A stretch of DNA of 6,671 nucleotides, taken from contig SVQS01000106.1 of assembly GCA_015065205.1 (NCBI GenBank), forward strand, positions 1 through 6,671, written 5' to 3'. Both the position numbers and the translations under genes were made by a program. Numbering within the stretch: the stretch's first letter is position 1; every line of letters begins with the position of its first letter. Under the pieces are notes generated by a model. It had not been told where the DNA came from, made no database searches, and was given only the letters and a program-made list of their open reading frames with translations. Below are positions 1-6,507 of this stretch, piece by piece. This DNA comes from Oscillospiraceae bacterium. GTDB taxonomy: Bacteria; Bacillota; Clostridia; Oscillospirales; CAG-272.

Positions 1-133
1 GGAGACGGGGAGTGCTCGTCTGCTTCGCCTGAGGCGAAGCGGTAAAGCTCGACTCGGCGGCAAGAGCCGCCGTTTGCGCTGCAAAACCGTCAAGCTTTAC
101 CGAGAGAGTTCTCGCCCCTCCGTTTCAAAAACA

Positions 134-157
134 AAAGCACCCCTTTCGGGGTGCTTT
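134..157 (-). terminator. Terminator-like hairpin, repeat unit 1
   Basis: This is a perfect 10-bp stem (AAAGCACCCC/GGGGTGCTTT). Read on the minus strand the loop is a GAAA tetraloop and the stem runs into TTTTGTTTTTG. It is an exact copy of the terminator next to the tRNA. Whether it ends any transcript depends on read-through past the first terminator. Confidence 0.65.
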
Positions 158-300
158 GCGTTTTGGTGGAGACGGGGAGTGCTCGTTTGCTTCGCCTGAG
201 GCGAAGCGGTAAAGCTCGACTCGGCGGCAAGAGCCGCCGTTTGCGTTGCAAAACCGTCAAGCTTTACCAAGAGAGTTCTCGCCCCCCCGCCTCAAAAACA

Positions 301-324
301 AAAGCACCCCTTTCGGGGTGCTTT
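301..324 (-). terminator. Terminator-like hairpin, repeat unit 2
   Basis: Same 10-bp stem and minus-strand GAAA loop as in the other units, 167 bp from the unit 1 copy and 166 bp from the unit 3 copy. It is followed on the minus strand by a T-rich tract. Confidence 0.65.
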
Positions 325-437
325 GCGTTTTGGTGGAGACGGGGAGTGCTCGTCTGCTTCGCCTGAGGCGAAGCGGTAAAGCCCGACTCGGCGGCGTTTG
401 CCGCCGTTTGCGTTGCAAAACCGTCAAGCTTTACCGA

Positions 438-460
438 GAGAGTTCTCGCCCCCCCGTCTC
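438..460 (+). repeat. Inverted partial copy of the tRNA-Val 3' end
   Basis: Read on the plus strand, these 23 bases match tRNA residues 49-71 (T arm plus 3' acceptor strand, minus strand 524-502) at 20 of 23 positions. A minus-strand transcript running past the terminator would therefore carry a segment complementary to the tRNA 3' half: 20 Watson-Crick pairs, one G-U and two mismatches. Related copies lie in unit 1 (about 105-127) and unit 2 (about 272-294). Confidence 0.75.
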
Positions 461-490
461 AAAACAAAAGCACCCCTTTCGGGGTGCTTT
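461..490 (-). terminator. Intrinsic terminator of tRNA-Val
   Basis: On the minus strand, seven bases after the encoded CCA, a 10-bp perfect stem (plus coordinates 467-476 with 481-490) closes a GAAA tetraloop and is followed by TTTTGTTTT. This is a well-formed rho-independent terminator. It also serves as the terminator hairpin of repeat unit 3. Confidence 0.85.
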
Positions 491-496
491 GCGTTT

Positions 497-573
<77 letters not shown>

Positions 574-590
574 ATTTGAACGCGAATAGC

Positions 591-619
591 ATTATATCAT
601 ATTTTCGGGGGCGTGTCAA
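591..619 (-). promoter_or_regulatory. Sigma-A-type promoter for tRNA-Val
   Basis: On the minus strand a perfect -35 TTGACA (614-619) and a perfect -10 TATAAT (591-596) are separated by 17 bp, with an extended -10 TGA just before the -10. Transcription should start near 584, about 10 bases before the mature tRNA 5' end at 573. Confidence 0.9.
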
Positions 620-676
620 GTGGTTGCGCAAAAAAATAGTTTCGGGTTTCTTTGCGTGGAATGTGCGCCGGGGCAC

Positions 677-705
677 TTGAACAAAGGGAATGATTGTGAT
701 ATGAT
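677..705 (+). promoter_or_regulatory. Promoter for the LRR-like gene
   Basis: -35 TTGAAC (677-682) and -10 TATGAT (700-705) are 17 bp apart, with TGA directly before the -10 (extended -10). The start site should be near 712, giving a very short leader that holds little more than the ribosome binding site. This promoter diverges from the tRNA promoter about 60 bp away. Confidence 0.75.
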
Positions 706-731
706 AAAAAAGAAGGAAGGGGGCGTGGCCG

Positions 732-1598
732 GTGCGATCTCTTATATATGTTTGTGACGGGAAGACCTATGACAGAAACGACGAGAAATTCGACTGTCTC
801 ATTTGCTTTTCCGATGTGGCGGCCGAGGAGCTTGAGGAAGAGTGCTACTACCATTTGCGCGAGTTTGAAGCATACATCGGTGCGGCAAGACCGAAGCGCA
901 TCAGAATCAAATTTGAAACACAGGAGGAGCTGGCGTATCTTGTGGATCAGATCTGCGCCTTTGTGGTATCGTTGGAGCTGATTGCCAAGCACAGCAGGAG
1001 CTTTGATCTGACACCTTTAGAGCGTTGCGGCGCGCTCGTTTCGGTGGAGATGTATTGGAACACCAAGCAGGAGCGGCTTTGGGACGTGAAGAAAAACGGT
1101 AGTTTGAAGCATTTTTCGCTTGTGGATTATTACAAGGTCGCGGATCTTTCGGTGTTTGCCGGCAGCGGGGTGGAAGAGCTGCAGCTGCTCGGCTGTAATG
1201 GATTTAGCTCCTTTTCCTCTAAAATGCACGTAAAGGATCTTTCTTTTTTGAAGGAGATGCCGCACCTGCGCACACTGCATCTCGATGTGATCAAGGATGA
1301 GGAGAGCGCGTATTATCTGGAGCTCCTGGCTGCGTGCCGCGGTGTGACGGAGCTGTTTATACCGCATCATTTTTTCACCTTTGGGCAGTTTGCGTGGCTG
1401 AAGGCGCATATGCCGCAGGTGGAAAGGGGATTGGAGGGCGTTTTTCGGGGAGAGGACTTTTTCGGTGTACTCGGCAAGGGTATGCCAAAGGCGCTGGAGG
1501 ATGCCAAAAAGGCAGAACGGTACCAAGAAAAGTATGATGCTCTCGTGAAAAAATATCAAAAACAGCCGCATCCGCCCACCGAAGCGGAGAAGGGATAA
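732..1598 (+). CDS. Unrecognised protein with irregular leucine-rich-repeat-like segments
   Basis: I do not recognise the family of this 288-residue protein. The start is GTG at 732, chosen because a purine-rich AAGGAAGGGGG lies about 10 bases upstream and the promoter leaves room for no earlier start. No signal peptide or membrane segment is visible, so it is probably cytoplasmic. Residues 1-100 are an acidic, mixed region. Residues about 102-215 hold short strand-like blocks of the LRR type: LVSVEMYWN (102), LKHFSLVDYY (125), VEELQLLGCNGF (147), LRTLHLDV (179) and VTELFIPHHF (205), spaced 22-32 residues apart and too irregular for a textbook LRR. The C-terminus (253-288) is charged and helical, possibly a short coiled coil, with a proline-containing tail. 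A binding or scaffolding role is only a guess. The gene has its own promoter and is followed by hairpins, so it is likely monocistronic. Confidence 0.75.
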   Translation: MRSLIYVCDGKTYDRNDEKFDCLICFSDVAAEELEEECYYHLREFEAYIGAARPKRIRIKFETQEELAYLVDQICAFVVSLELIAKHSRSFDLTPLERCGALVSVEMYWNTKQERLWDVKKNGSLKHFSLVDYYKVADLSVFAGSGVEELQLLGCNGFSSFSSKMHVKDLSFLKEMPHLRTLHLDVIKDEESAYYLELLAACRGVTELFIPHHFFTFGQFAWLKAHMPQVERGLEGVFRGEDFFGVLGKGMPKALEDAKKAERYQEKYDALVKKYQKQPHPPTEAEKG

Positions 1599-1622
1599 GC
1601 ACACAAAGGGTCGCCCACGGAG

Positions 1623-1659
1623 GAGCCGGGAAATTCCACGGCCCAAAAGGCTCTTTTAT
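1623..1659 (+). terminator. Weak terminator-like hairpin after the LRR-like gene
   Basis: GAGCC (1623-1627) can pair with GGCTC (1649-1653), which runs straight into TTTTATT. The stem is only 5-6 bp with a 21-base interior that contains small inner pairings. It may act together with the stronger hairpin at 1675. Confidence 0.35.
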
Positions 1660-1674
1660 TGATAGATCAAGCAG

Positions 1675-1710
1675 CAAGGGCTGACGGTTTCGTCAGCCCT
1701 TGTAATATTT
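1675..1710 (+). terminator. Strong hairpin between the LRR-like gene and Mn catalase
   Basis: A perfect 12-bp stem (1675-1686 with 1691-1702) closes a GTTT loop and is followed by TAATATTT, a weak U-rich tract. The stem core GGGCTGAC/GTCAGCCC recurs in the hairpins at 5672 and 6438, so it belongs to a repeated family in this genome. It probably terminates plus-strand transcription, though the tail is not a classic U run. I see no clear promoter in the 90 bases between it and the next gene. Confidence 0.65.
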
Positions 1711-1793
1711 TAGCGCCATTTGTGCACCGCCGCCGATAATTTTCTGTGTTTTGGGGCAATAATAACAGTGAACGCCCAAAAACGGAGGTATAT

Positions 1794-2456
1794 ATGTTCA
1801 AACACGAAAAAATGTTGTTCCATCCCGTAGGGGTCGAAAGACCGAATCCGCAGTATGCCGTTTTGCTTCAGGAGCAGCTTGGCGGCGGGAACGGCGAGCT
1901 TAAGGCGGCCATGCAGTATATGTCGCAAAGCTTCAGGATCAAGGATCCCGAGATCAAGGATCTTTTCCTGGATATTGCTGCCGAGGAGCTTGGCCACATG
2001 GAAATGGTGGCGCAGACCATCCATCTGCTCAACGGTCACGATGTGGATGCAACAAGGGTGCAGGCAGGCGAGGTCCAGACGCACGTTCTGCTTGGTCTTA
2101 ACCCCGGGCTCATCAATTCCTCGGGATACTCTTGGACGGCAGATTACGTTACTGTCACGGGTGACCTGTGTGCCGATCTGCTTTCCAACATCGCATCCGA
2201 GCAGAGAGCAAAGGTGGTTTACGAATATCTTTACCGACAGATCGAGGACAAGCGGGTCAGAGAGACCATTGATTTTCTGCTCAATCGCGAGGAAGCGCAC
2301 AATCAGATGTTCCGCGATGCCTTCAACAAGGTGCAGGAAACAGGCTCCAATCGCGATTTTGGCACGACCAAGGCGGCAAAAATGTATTTTTCTATGTCAG
2401 ATCCCGGGCCGAATGCCTTTGCCACGGGCGAGACGCACGCGCCATCGTTCAACTGA
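1794..2456 (+). CDS. Manganese catalase (dimanganese, non-heme)
   Basis: This 220-residue protein should convert hydrogen peroxide to water and oxygen in the cytoplasm at a dimanganese centre in a four-helix bundle. All expected ligands are visible: E35 in GGGNGELKAAMQY, E65 and H68 in AAEELGHMEM, E136 in SEQRAK, and H169 in NREEAHNQMF, with second-shell E166. They match E35, E66, H69, E148 and H181 of the Lactobacillus plantarum enzyme as I recall them. The start is ATG 1794, because GGAGG lies 5 bases upstream; an in-frame GTG at 1746 has no such site. The length fits the shorter clostridial Mn catalases and the related spore-coat protein CotJC. The tail (about 200-220) is rich in proline and glycine, as is common in the family. 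CotJC-like use is possible, but no cotJA or cotJB neighbour is present. Confidence 0.95.
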   Translation: MFKHEKMLFHPVGVERPNPQYAVLLQEQLGGGNGELKAAMQYMSQSFRIKDPEIKDLFLDIAAEELGHMEMVAQTIHLLNGHDVDATRVQAGEVQTHVLLGLNPGLINSSGYSWTADYVTVTGDLCADLLSNIASEQRAKVVYEYLYRQIEDKRVRETIDFLLNREEAHNQMFRDAFNKVQETGSNRDFGTTKAAKMYFSMSDPGPNAFATGETHAPSFN

Positions 2457-2462
2457 ATTTCA

Positions 2463-2498
2463 AAAATCACCGTCATGCACTTGGCGGTGATTTTACAT
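2463..2498 (+). terminator. Terminator of the Mn catalase gene
   Basis: Seven bases or so after the stop, AAAATCACCG (2463-2472) pairs perfectly with CGGTGATTTT (2485-2494) around a 12-base loop; the U run is the 3' side of the stem. An ATG at 2475, open into the next gene, lies inside this loop and is not a plausible start. Confidence 0.75.
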
Positions 2499-2549
2499 AT
2501 CGTGCTTTCAGAGGCTTTCTCAAATATAAAACGAGGCAAGGTGGTTCGT

Positions 2550-3500
2550 GTGTGTACTGCTGTTTGTTATAGAAGCGATGCTTTTTATTTTGGCAGAAAT
2601 CTGGATCTTCATTGCGGATACGGCGAAAACGTGGTGATCACGCCGCGGAATTATGAAATAAATATGCGTTGCGAGCAGCCGATAAGGGCGCACTACGCGA
2701 TGATCGGTATGGCTGCTGTTGTCGATGACTTTCCGCTGTACTATGAGGCTACGAACGAGAGGGGGCTCTCTATGGTGGGCCTGAGCTTTCCCGGAAATGC
2801 CGTCTACAGGCACCTTGCAAGGGGGCGGGACAATGTTGCTCCTTTTGAGTTTATTCCTTGGATCTTGGCTCGGTGCGCATGCGTCGATGACGCGAGAGCG
2901 CTTCTCGACAAGATCAATTTGGTCAATATAGACTTTAGTGCGCAGCTTCCGTTATCTCCGTTGCATTGGATGATCAGCGACAAAAAATGCAGCATCGTCG
3001 CAGAGCCCTTGAAGGACGGGATCAAAATATACGATGACCCCTTTGAGGTCCTGACAAACAATCCTCCCTTTGCATTTCACTATACAAACGCAAGCCATTA
3101 TATGGGGCTGAGCGCAGGTCACGCGGCCTCCCGATTCCGCGAAGGCATCCCTATGGAGAATTATAGCTTGGGAATGGGTGCGCTGGGATTGCCCGGAGAT
3201 TATTCCAGTGCGTCACGGTTCATCAGGGCTCTTTTTGTCAAGGAGAATGCGGTGTCGGAGCATAACGAAAGATCAGACGTGAGTCAGTTTTTTCATATTC
3301 TGAATGCCGTTGCGATGCCGAAGGGGTGCGTGCGGGCCGCGGACGGGTTTGAATACACGCGCTATAGCAGCTGCTGCAACGCGGACAGCGGGATCTATTA
3401 TTACACGACCTATGATGATCCTGAGATCAGAGCGATCCGTATGCACGACGTTGATCTGGACCGATCGCGATTATATACCTTTGGTGTCAAAGGCTTGTGA
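2550..3500 (+). CDS. bsh: Choloylglycine hydrolase family enzyme, probable bile salt hydrolase
   Basis: This is an Ntn hydrolase of the Cys type that cleaves the amide bond of conjugated bile salts (or penicillin V in relatives). I take the start as GTG 2550. It places the catalytic cysteine at position 2 (MCTAV), ready to become the N-terminal nucleophile. It gives 316 residues, normal for the family, and AAGGTGG lies 5 bases upstream. The family residues are all present: C2, R16 and D19 (FGRNLD), N69 (ATNERGL), N170 (VLTNNPP) and R223 (GLPGDYSSASRFIR). Asn at the position that is Tyr in known penicillin V acylases favours bile salt hydrolase. Other typical blocks are LHWMISD, QFFHILNAVAMPKG and GIYYYTTYD. 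No signal peptide is seen, so it is cytoplasmic. It follows a terminator and is likely monocistronic; the upstream promoter is weak at best (TATAAA at 2525 with no good -35). Bile acid substrate preference cannot be told from sequence. Confidence 0.93.
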   Translation: MCTAVCYRSDAFYFGRNLDLHCGYGENVVITPRNYEINMRCEQPIRAHYAMIGMAAVVDDFPLYYEATNERGLSMVGLSFPGNAVYRHLARGRDNVAPFEFIPWILARCACVDDARALLDKINLVNIDFSAQLPLSPLHWMISDKKCSIVAEPLKDGIKIYDDPFEVLTNNPPFAFHYTNASHYMGLSAGHAASRFREGIPMENYSLGMGALGLPGDYSSASRFIRALFVKENAVSEHNERSDVSQFFHILNAVAMPKGCVRAADGFEYTRYSSCCNADSGIYYYTTYDDPEIRAIRMHDVDLDRSRLYTFGVKGL

Positions 3501-3534
3501 TCGTTGTATGTAACTGCTTTGCGGAAGACGAGTG

Positions 3535-3563
3535 TTGACACAAGCAGCGAAATGTGATATAAT
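3535..3563 (+). promoter_or_regulatory. Promoter of the ktrB-ktrA operon
   Basis: A perfect -35 TTGACA (3535-3540) and a perfect -10 TATAAT (3558-3563) lie 17 bp apart, with an extended -10 TGA. Transcription should start near 3570, leaving a leader of about 74 bases before the ktrB start codon. Confidence 0.9.
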
Positions 3564-3580
3564 TACAAAAACGAATCATG

Positions 3581-3631
3581 ATAAAAGGAACCAGCTGACT
3601 GCAGAGAACGTTGGTTTCTTTATGCTTTTTT
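3581..3631 (+). promoter_or_regulatory. Leader hairpin with U tract, possible attenuator of ktrBA
   Basis: AAAGGAACCAGC (3584-3595) pairs with GTTGGTTTCTTT (3610-3621), 12 pairs including two G-U, extendable by two pairs past a bulged A. The loop is 14 bases. A run of six T follows at 3626-3631, directly before the ktrB ribosome binding site. This could be an intrinsic attenuator or an RNA element that controls access to the ribosome binding site. It is too short to be the c-di-AMP (ydaO) riboswitch often found before Ktr genes, and I recognise no known riboswitch in it. Confidence 0.45.
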
Positions 3632-3643
3632 GAGGAAAATCTT

Positions 3644-5005
3644 ATGGTGAGGAAAAAGAAATTCACGCTTTCAACCACGCAGATCATATTGCTCAGCTTT
3701 CTTGTGACCATTTTGGTGGGAAGCGGGCTTTTGGCGTTGCCGATCAGCTCTGCCACGGGGGATGCTGTTCCATACCTCGATGCGCTTTTTACGGCGACCA
3801 CCTCCACCTGTGTAACGGGTCTTGTTACGCTTCCCACGGTATCCACATGGAGCGTGTTTGGGCAGATCGTCATTCTGCTTTTGATACAGATCGGCGGTCT
3901 TGGTATCATCACCATTATGTCGGGACTGATGCTTCTTTTGAACAGAAAGATGGGCATTGGTGACCGCTTGCTCATTCAGGATGCCTTCAATCTCAATACG
4001 ATGTCGGGGCTTGCCAAGTTCGTTAAGAACGTGCTGTTCGGCACGCTTATCATCGAAGGGATCGGCGCAGCTCTTTATATGCTCGTATTCGTTCCCGAGT
4101 TTGGAGCAAAGGGCATTTGGATATCGGTATTCAATTCGGTTTCCGCCTTCTGTAACGCAGGTATTGACATTATTGCGGAAAACAGCCTTTGCAATTACGC
4201 TACGAATCCCTTGATCAATATCGTCACCTCGGCGCTCATCATTCTCGGCGGTCTGGGGTATATCGTATGGTGGGACGTGCTTCGCGTGGTCAAGAGCCGT
4301 TCGCCCAAGAACCGCAGGATATTCAGGCATCTGACCTTGCACGCAAAGATCGCGATCACCGTTACCGCAGGACTTATTCTGATCGGTGGGATCCTCATAT
4401 TTATATTTGAATACGCCAACCCGTTGACCATCGGGGAGATGTCTCTCTTTGATAAAATTCAAGTATCCTTTTTCCAATCGGTTACGACGAGAACGGCCGG
4501 CTTTGCTTCGGTTCCGCAAGAGAATCTGACAAACGCCTCTGCCGCCGTATCGATCATCCTGATGCTTATCGGCGGCTCACCCGTGGGAACGGCGGGCGGT
4601 ATGAAAACCGTAACCATTGCCGTCCTTGCTTGCTCGGCGCTTGCTACGATACGTAATAAGAATAGTGCAACCCTGTTTGGCCGCCGCATTTCCGAAGGGT
4701 CGGTGAAAAAGGCAGTTGCCGTGGCGGTAACCTTTCTTACGATCTGCGCCGCATCAACCGTGCTTTTGATGGCAACAAGCAACGCATCCGCCCTTGACGC
4801 AGTTTACGAAACGGTCAGCGCAACCGCAACCGTCGGACTTTCAAGAAACCTGACGGCAACGCTGAACACCTTCGGAAAGCTCATTATCATCGCAACCATG
4901 TATTTCGGCAGAGTCGGCCCCATTTCGCTTGCGGTGGCGCTTGGCAGCAAAAATGAAAGTCAGAATGTCATTTCCGAGCCGACGGAAGATATCAGTATAG
5001 GATAA
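3644..5005 (+). CDS. ktrB: KtrB-type potassium translocating subunit (TrkH/KtrB family)
   Basis: This 453-residue integral membrane protein forms the ion path of a Ktr potassium uptake system. It has the family's fourfold M1-P-M2 plan, with a selectivity-filter glycine in each pore loop: G59 (STCVTGL), G173 (AFCNAGI), G286 (TTRTAGF) and G398 (ATATVGL). The intramembrane gating-loop motif GGSPVGTAGGMKT is at 310-322, and the conserved arginine of the last M2 helix is at 423 (YFGRVGP). The N-terminus is short and basic (VRKKK), as in KtrB; TrkH proteins are usually longer. The start is ATG 3644, because GAGG lies 8 bases upstream. A TTG at 3611 is open in frame but sits inside the leader hairpin. 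The next gene, ktrA, begins 11 bases after the stop and codes for the cytoplasmic gating ring. K+ uptake coupled to Na+ is the family norm; the coupling here is inferred. Confidence 0.95.
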   Translation: MVRKKKFTLSTTQIILLSFLVTILVGSGLLALPISSATGDAVPYLDALFTATTSTCVTGLVTLPTVSTWSVFGQIVILLLIQIGGLGIITIMSGLMLLLNRKMGIGDRLLIQDAFNLNTMSGLAKFVKNVLFGTLIIEGIGAALYMLVFVPEFGAKGIWISVFNSVSAFCNAGIDIIAENSLCNYATNPLINIVTSALIILGGLGYIVWWDVLRVVKSRSPKNRRIFRHLTLHAKIAITVTAGLILIGGILIFIFEYANPLTIGEMSLFDKIQVSFFQSVTTRTAGFASVPQENLTNASAAVSIILMLIGGSPVGTAGGMKTVTIAVLACSALATIRNKNSATLFGRRISEGSVKKAVAVAVTFLTICAASTVLLMATSNASALDAVYETVSATATVGLSRNLTATLNTFGKLIIIATMYFGRVGPISLAVALGSKNESQNVISEPTEDISIG

Positions 5006-5016
5006 GGAGAGAAGTA

Positions 5017-5667
5017 ATGAACGCGAAGAAAACATACGCAGTCTTTGGACTTGGAAGATACGGCACGGCTGTGGCAAGAGAGCTCGTAGAGAACGGTATG
5101 GAGGTCATCGCCGTCGATACCGTGGAAAGGATCGTCAACGATGCGGCGGCATATCTGCCCGTGTGCAAGTGCGCCGATGTCACCGATGCGGAGGTTATCT
5201 CCCGCCTTGGGATCGGCAATATTGATACCGTTGTCGTTTGCATGGCGAGCAATCTTGAGGCGAGCGTCATGGCGGTCACGCTTTGCAAGGAGGCAGGCGT
5301 TAAGACCGTTATCGCAAAATGTGCCAACGAGATGCACCAAAAGATCCTGCTTCGTGTTGGCGCGGATCAAGTGGTATTTCCTGAGAATGAATCGGGAATC
5401 CGTCTTGCCAAAAATCTGATCAGCTCGGGCTTTATCGATATGATCTCTCTGTCAAAGGATGTGTCTATGGTGGAGATCGACGTGAAGGACGAATGGTGCG
5501 GTAAAAATTTGATCGAATTGAATCTCCGCAAAAAATACGGCTTCAATATCGTTGCCATCAAAAAGGGTGAAACGGTCAACGTCAATGTTAATCCCGAGCA
5601 GGAGCTTGATGCGCAAAGCTCGCTGATCGTTATCGCAAATACGGCAAAATTGGGAAAACTCAAATAA
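5017..5667 (+). CDS. ktrA: KtrA-type RCK gating subunit of the potassium uptake system
   Basis: This 216-residue cytoplasmic protein should form an octameric ring that opens the KtrB pore in response to nucleotides. The RCK_N Rossmann domain (about 5-125) has GLGRYG at 11-16 and an acidic D34 at the end of the second strand, the usual ATP/ADP or NAD ribose contact. The RCK_C domain (about 135-212) contains the EIDV...GKNLIELNLRKKYG pattern; in relatives this domain binds c-di-AMP, which shuts uptake. The length matches KtrA/KtrC (about 220). The start ATG 5017 has AAGGAG seven bases upstream, overlapping the ktrB stop, so the two genes are cotranscribed and perhaps translationally linked. No promoter is seen between them. 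A hairpin begins 5 bases after the stop. Confidence 0.95.
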   Translation: MNAKKTYAVFGLGRYGTAVARELVENGMEVIAVDTVERIVNDAAAYLPVCKCADVTDAEVISRLGIGNIDTVVVCMASNLEASVMAVTLCKEAGVKTVIAKCANEMHQKILLRVGADQVVFPENESGIRLAKNLISSGFIDMISLSKDVSMVEIDVKDEWCGKNLIELNLRKKYGFNIVAIKKGETVNVNVNPEQELDAQSSLIVIANTAKLGKLK

Positions 5668-5671
5668 ATGC

Positions 5672-5710
5672 TGAGGGCTGACAGAAATAATCTGTCAGCC
5701 CTCAAAATTT
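5672..5710 (+). terminator. Hairpin after ktrA (probable terminator)
   Basis: A 13-bp perfect stem (5672-5684 with 5692-5704) with the 7-base loop AAATAAT starts five bases after the ktrA stop. It is followed by AAAATTT rather than a clean U run, so termination may be partial. The stem belongs to the GGGCTGAC family also seen at 1675 and 6438. Confidence 0.6.
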
Positions 5711-5796
5711 GCGTTGGAGGAAGCAAAGAAAAGCCAAATCGGTTGAAACGTTCATAGAAATATGATATAATAAACTCACCGATAAATAAGAATTTG
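5673..5796 (+). repeat. Direct repeat copy A: hairpin plus promoter cassette
   Basis: This 124-bp segment matches 6438-6561 without gaps at 114 of 124 positions, and the last 62 bases (5735-5796) are identical. Seven of the ten differences lie in the loop and upper stem of the hairpin. The repeat stops just before the ribosome binding site of the acetyltransferase gene, so it supplies an upstream terminator and a promoter but no coding sequence. Confidence 0.95.
5743..5771 (+). promoter_or_regulatory. Promoter of the acetyltransferase gene
   Basis: -35 TTGAAA (5743-5748) and -10 TATAAT (5766-5771) are 17 bp apart with an extended -10 TGA. It lies in the fully identical part of the direct repeat. 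The leader is about 30 bases. Confidence 0.88.
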
Positions 5797-5808
5797 ACGA
5801 GGTAACAA

Positions 5809-6405
5809 ATGACTGAAAAAGAAAAAGCCGCGGCGGGTTATCTATACAACGCCAATTATGACGAAGAATTACTGAACGAAATAGGCAGATGCAATGATTT
5901 GTGCCATAGGTTTAATCAAATAGCACCTTCAAACCGCCAAGCACAGAGTGAGATTTTGAAGCAGATTTTTGGTTCTATGGGAGAACAGGTTACGGTCAAT
6001 ACACCGTTTTGGTGTGATTATGGATATAATACCTCTGTAGGCGATTATTTCTTTGCAAATCATAATTGTCAGATATTAGACGGCGGAAAGGTTCGCTTTG
6101 GCAATCACGTTTTTATTGCGCCCAATTGCTTGTTCACAACAGCAGAACATGCATTGGATGCTGAACAGCGAAACGAAGGACTTGAAGTCGCGTTGCCTAT
6201 TACCGTTGGCAATAATGTTTGGTTTGGCGCAGGTGTCATTGTTCTTGGCGGTGTAACTATAGGGGATAATGCTGTGATAGGAGCAGGAAGCGTCGTTACG
6301 AAAGACATTCCTTCAAATGTTATCGCGGTTGGCGTTCCTTGTCGTGTTGTTCGTGAGATTACGGAAGAAGATAAGAAGCGTTATCCGACCTATCTTGAAA
6401 AATAG
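5809..6405 (+). CDS. Sugar O-acetyltransferase (Maa/LacA/NodL-like, left-handed beta helix)
   Basis: This 198-residue cytoplasmic enzyme should move an acetyl group from acetyl-CoA to a sugar hydroxyl. The N-terminal helical Maa domain spans about 4-55 (GYLYNANYDEELL, with the acceptor-contacting D18). Hexapeptide turns of the left-handed beta helix follow from about 60 to 180. Probable catalytic H114 lies in TAEHALD, and N84 (FFANHNC) and W138 (NNVWFGAG) match substrate- and CoA-site residues of galactoside and maltose acetyltransferases. The length is usual for the family (180-205). The start ATG 5809 has GAGG six bases upstream. It reads as more A+T-rich than ktrBA and sits between two copies of a promoter repeat, which suggests separate acquisition. 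The true acceptor is unknown: maltose, galactoside or another sugar are all possible. Confidence 0.92.
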   Translation: MTEKEKAAAGYLYNANYDEELLNEIGRCNDLCHRFNQIAPSNRQAQSEILKQIFGSMGEQVTVNTPFWCDYGYNTSVGDYFFANHNCQILDGGKVRFGNHVFIAPNCLFTTAEHALDAEQRNEGLEVALPITVGNNVWFGAGVIVLGGVTIGDNAVIGAGSVVTKDIPSNVIAVGVPCRVVREITEEDKKRYPTYLEK

Positions 6406-6437
6406 ACAAAATCCAATTTGTCGAGATGATAAAAAGC

Positions 6438-6468
6438 GAGGGCTGACGAAAAAGAATCGTCAGCCCTC
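6438..6468 (+). terminator. Hairpin after the acetyltransferase gene (probable terminator)
   Basis: A 12-bp perfect stem (6438-6449 with 6457-6468) closes a 7-base loop, 32 bases after the stop codon. Relative to the copy at 5672, two stem base pairs differ but stay paired (AG/CT becomes GA/TC). On the plus strand AAAATTT follows; on the minus strand CTTTTT follows, so it may work in both directions. Confidence 0.6.
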
Positions 6469-6507
6469 AAAATTTGCATCGGAGGAAGCAAAGAAAAGGC
6501 AAATCGG

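Noticed and set aside
597..1677. Long minus-strand open frames opposite the LRR-like gene
   Set aside because: They are shadows of the plus-strand gene, with no ribosome binding site or recognisable motifs.
1703..1793. Promoter for the Mn catalase gene (GATAAT at 1735 or AATAAT at 1759)
   Set aside because: Neither has a -35 element at an acceptable distance, so no promoter is annotated.
3564..3643. c-di-AMP (ydaO) riboswitch or T-box in the ktrB leader
   Set aside because: The leader is about 74 bases, too short for ydaO, and the T-box consensus is missing. Only a simple hairpin with a U tract is supported.
3671..4519. 282-codon minus-strand open frame opposite ktrB
   Set aside because: ktrB is certain from its pore motifs. 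The opposite frame has a random, charged composition and is a codon-usage shadow.
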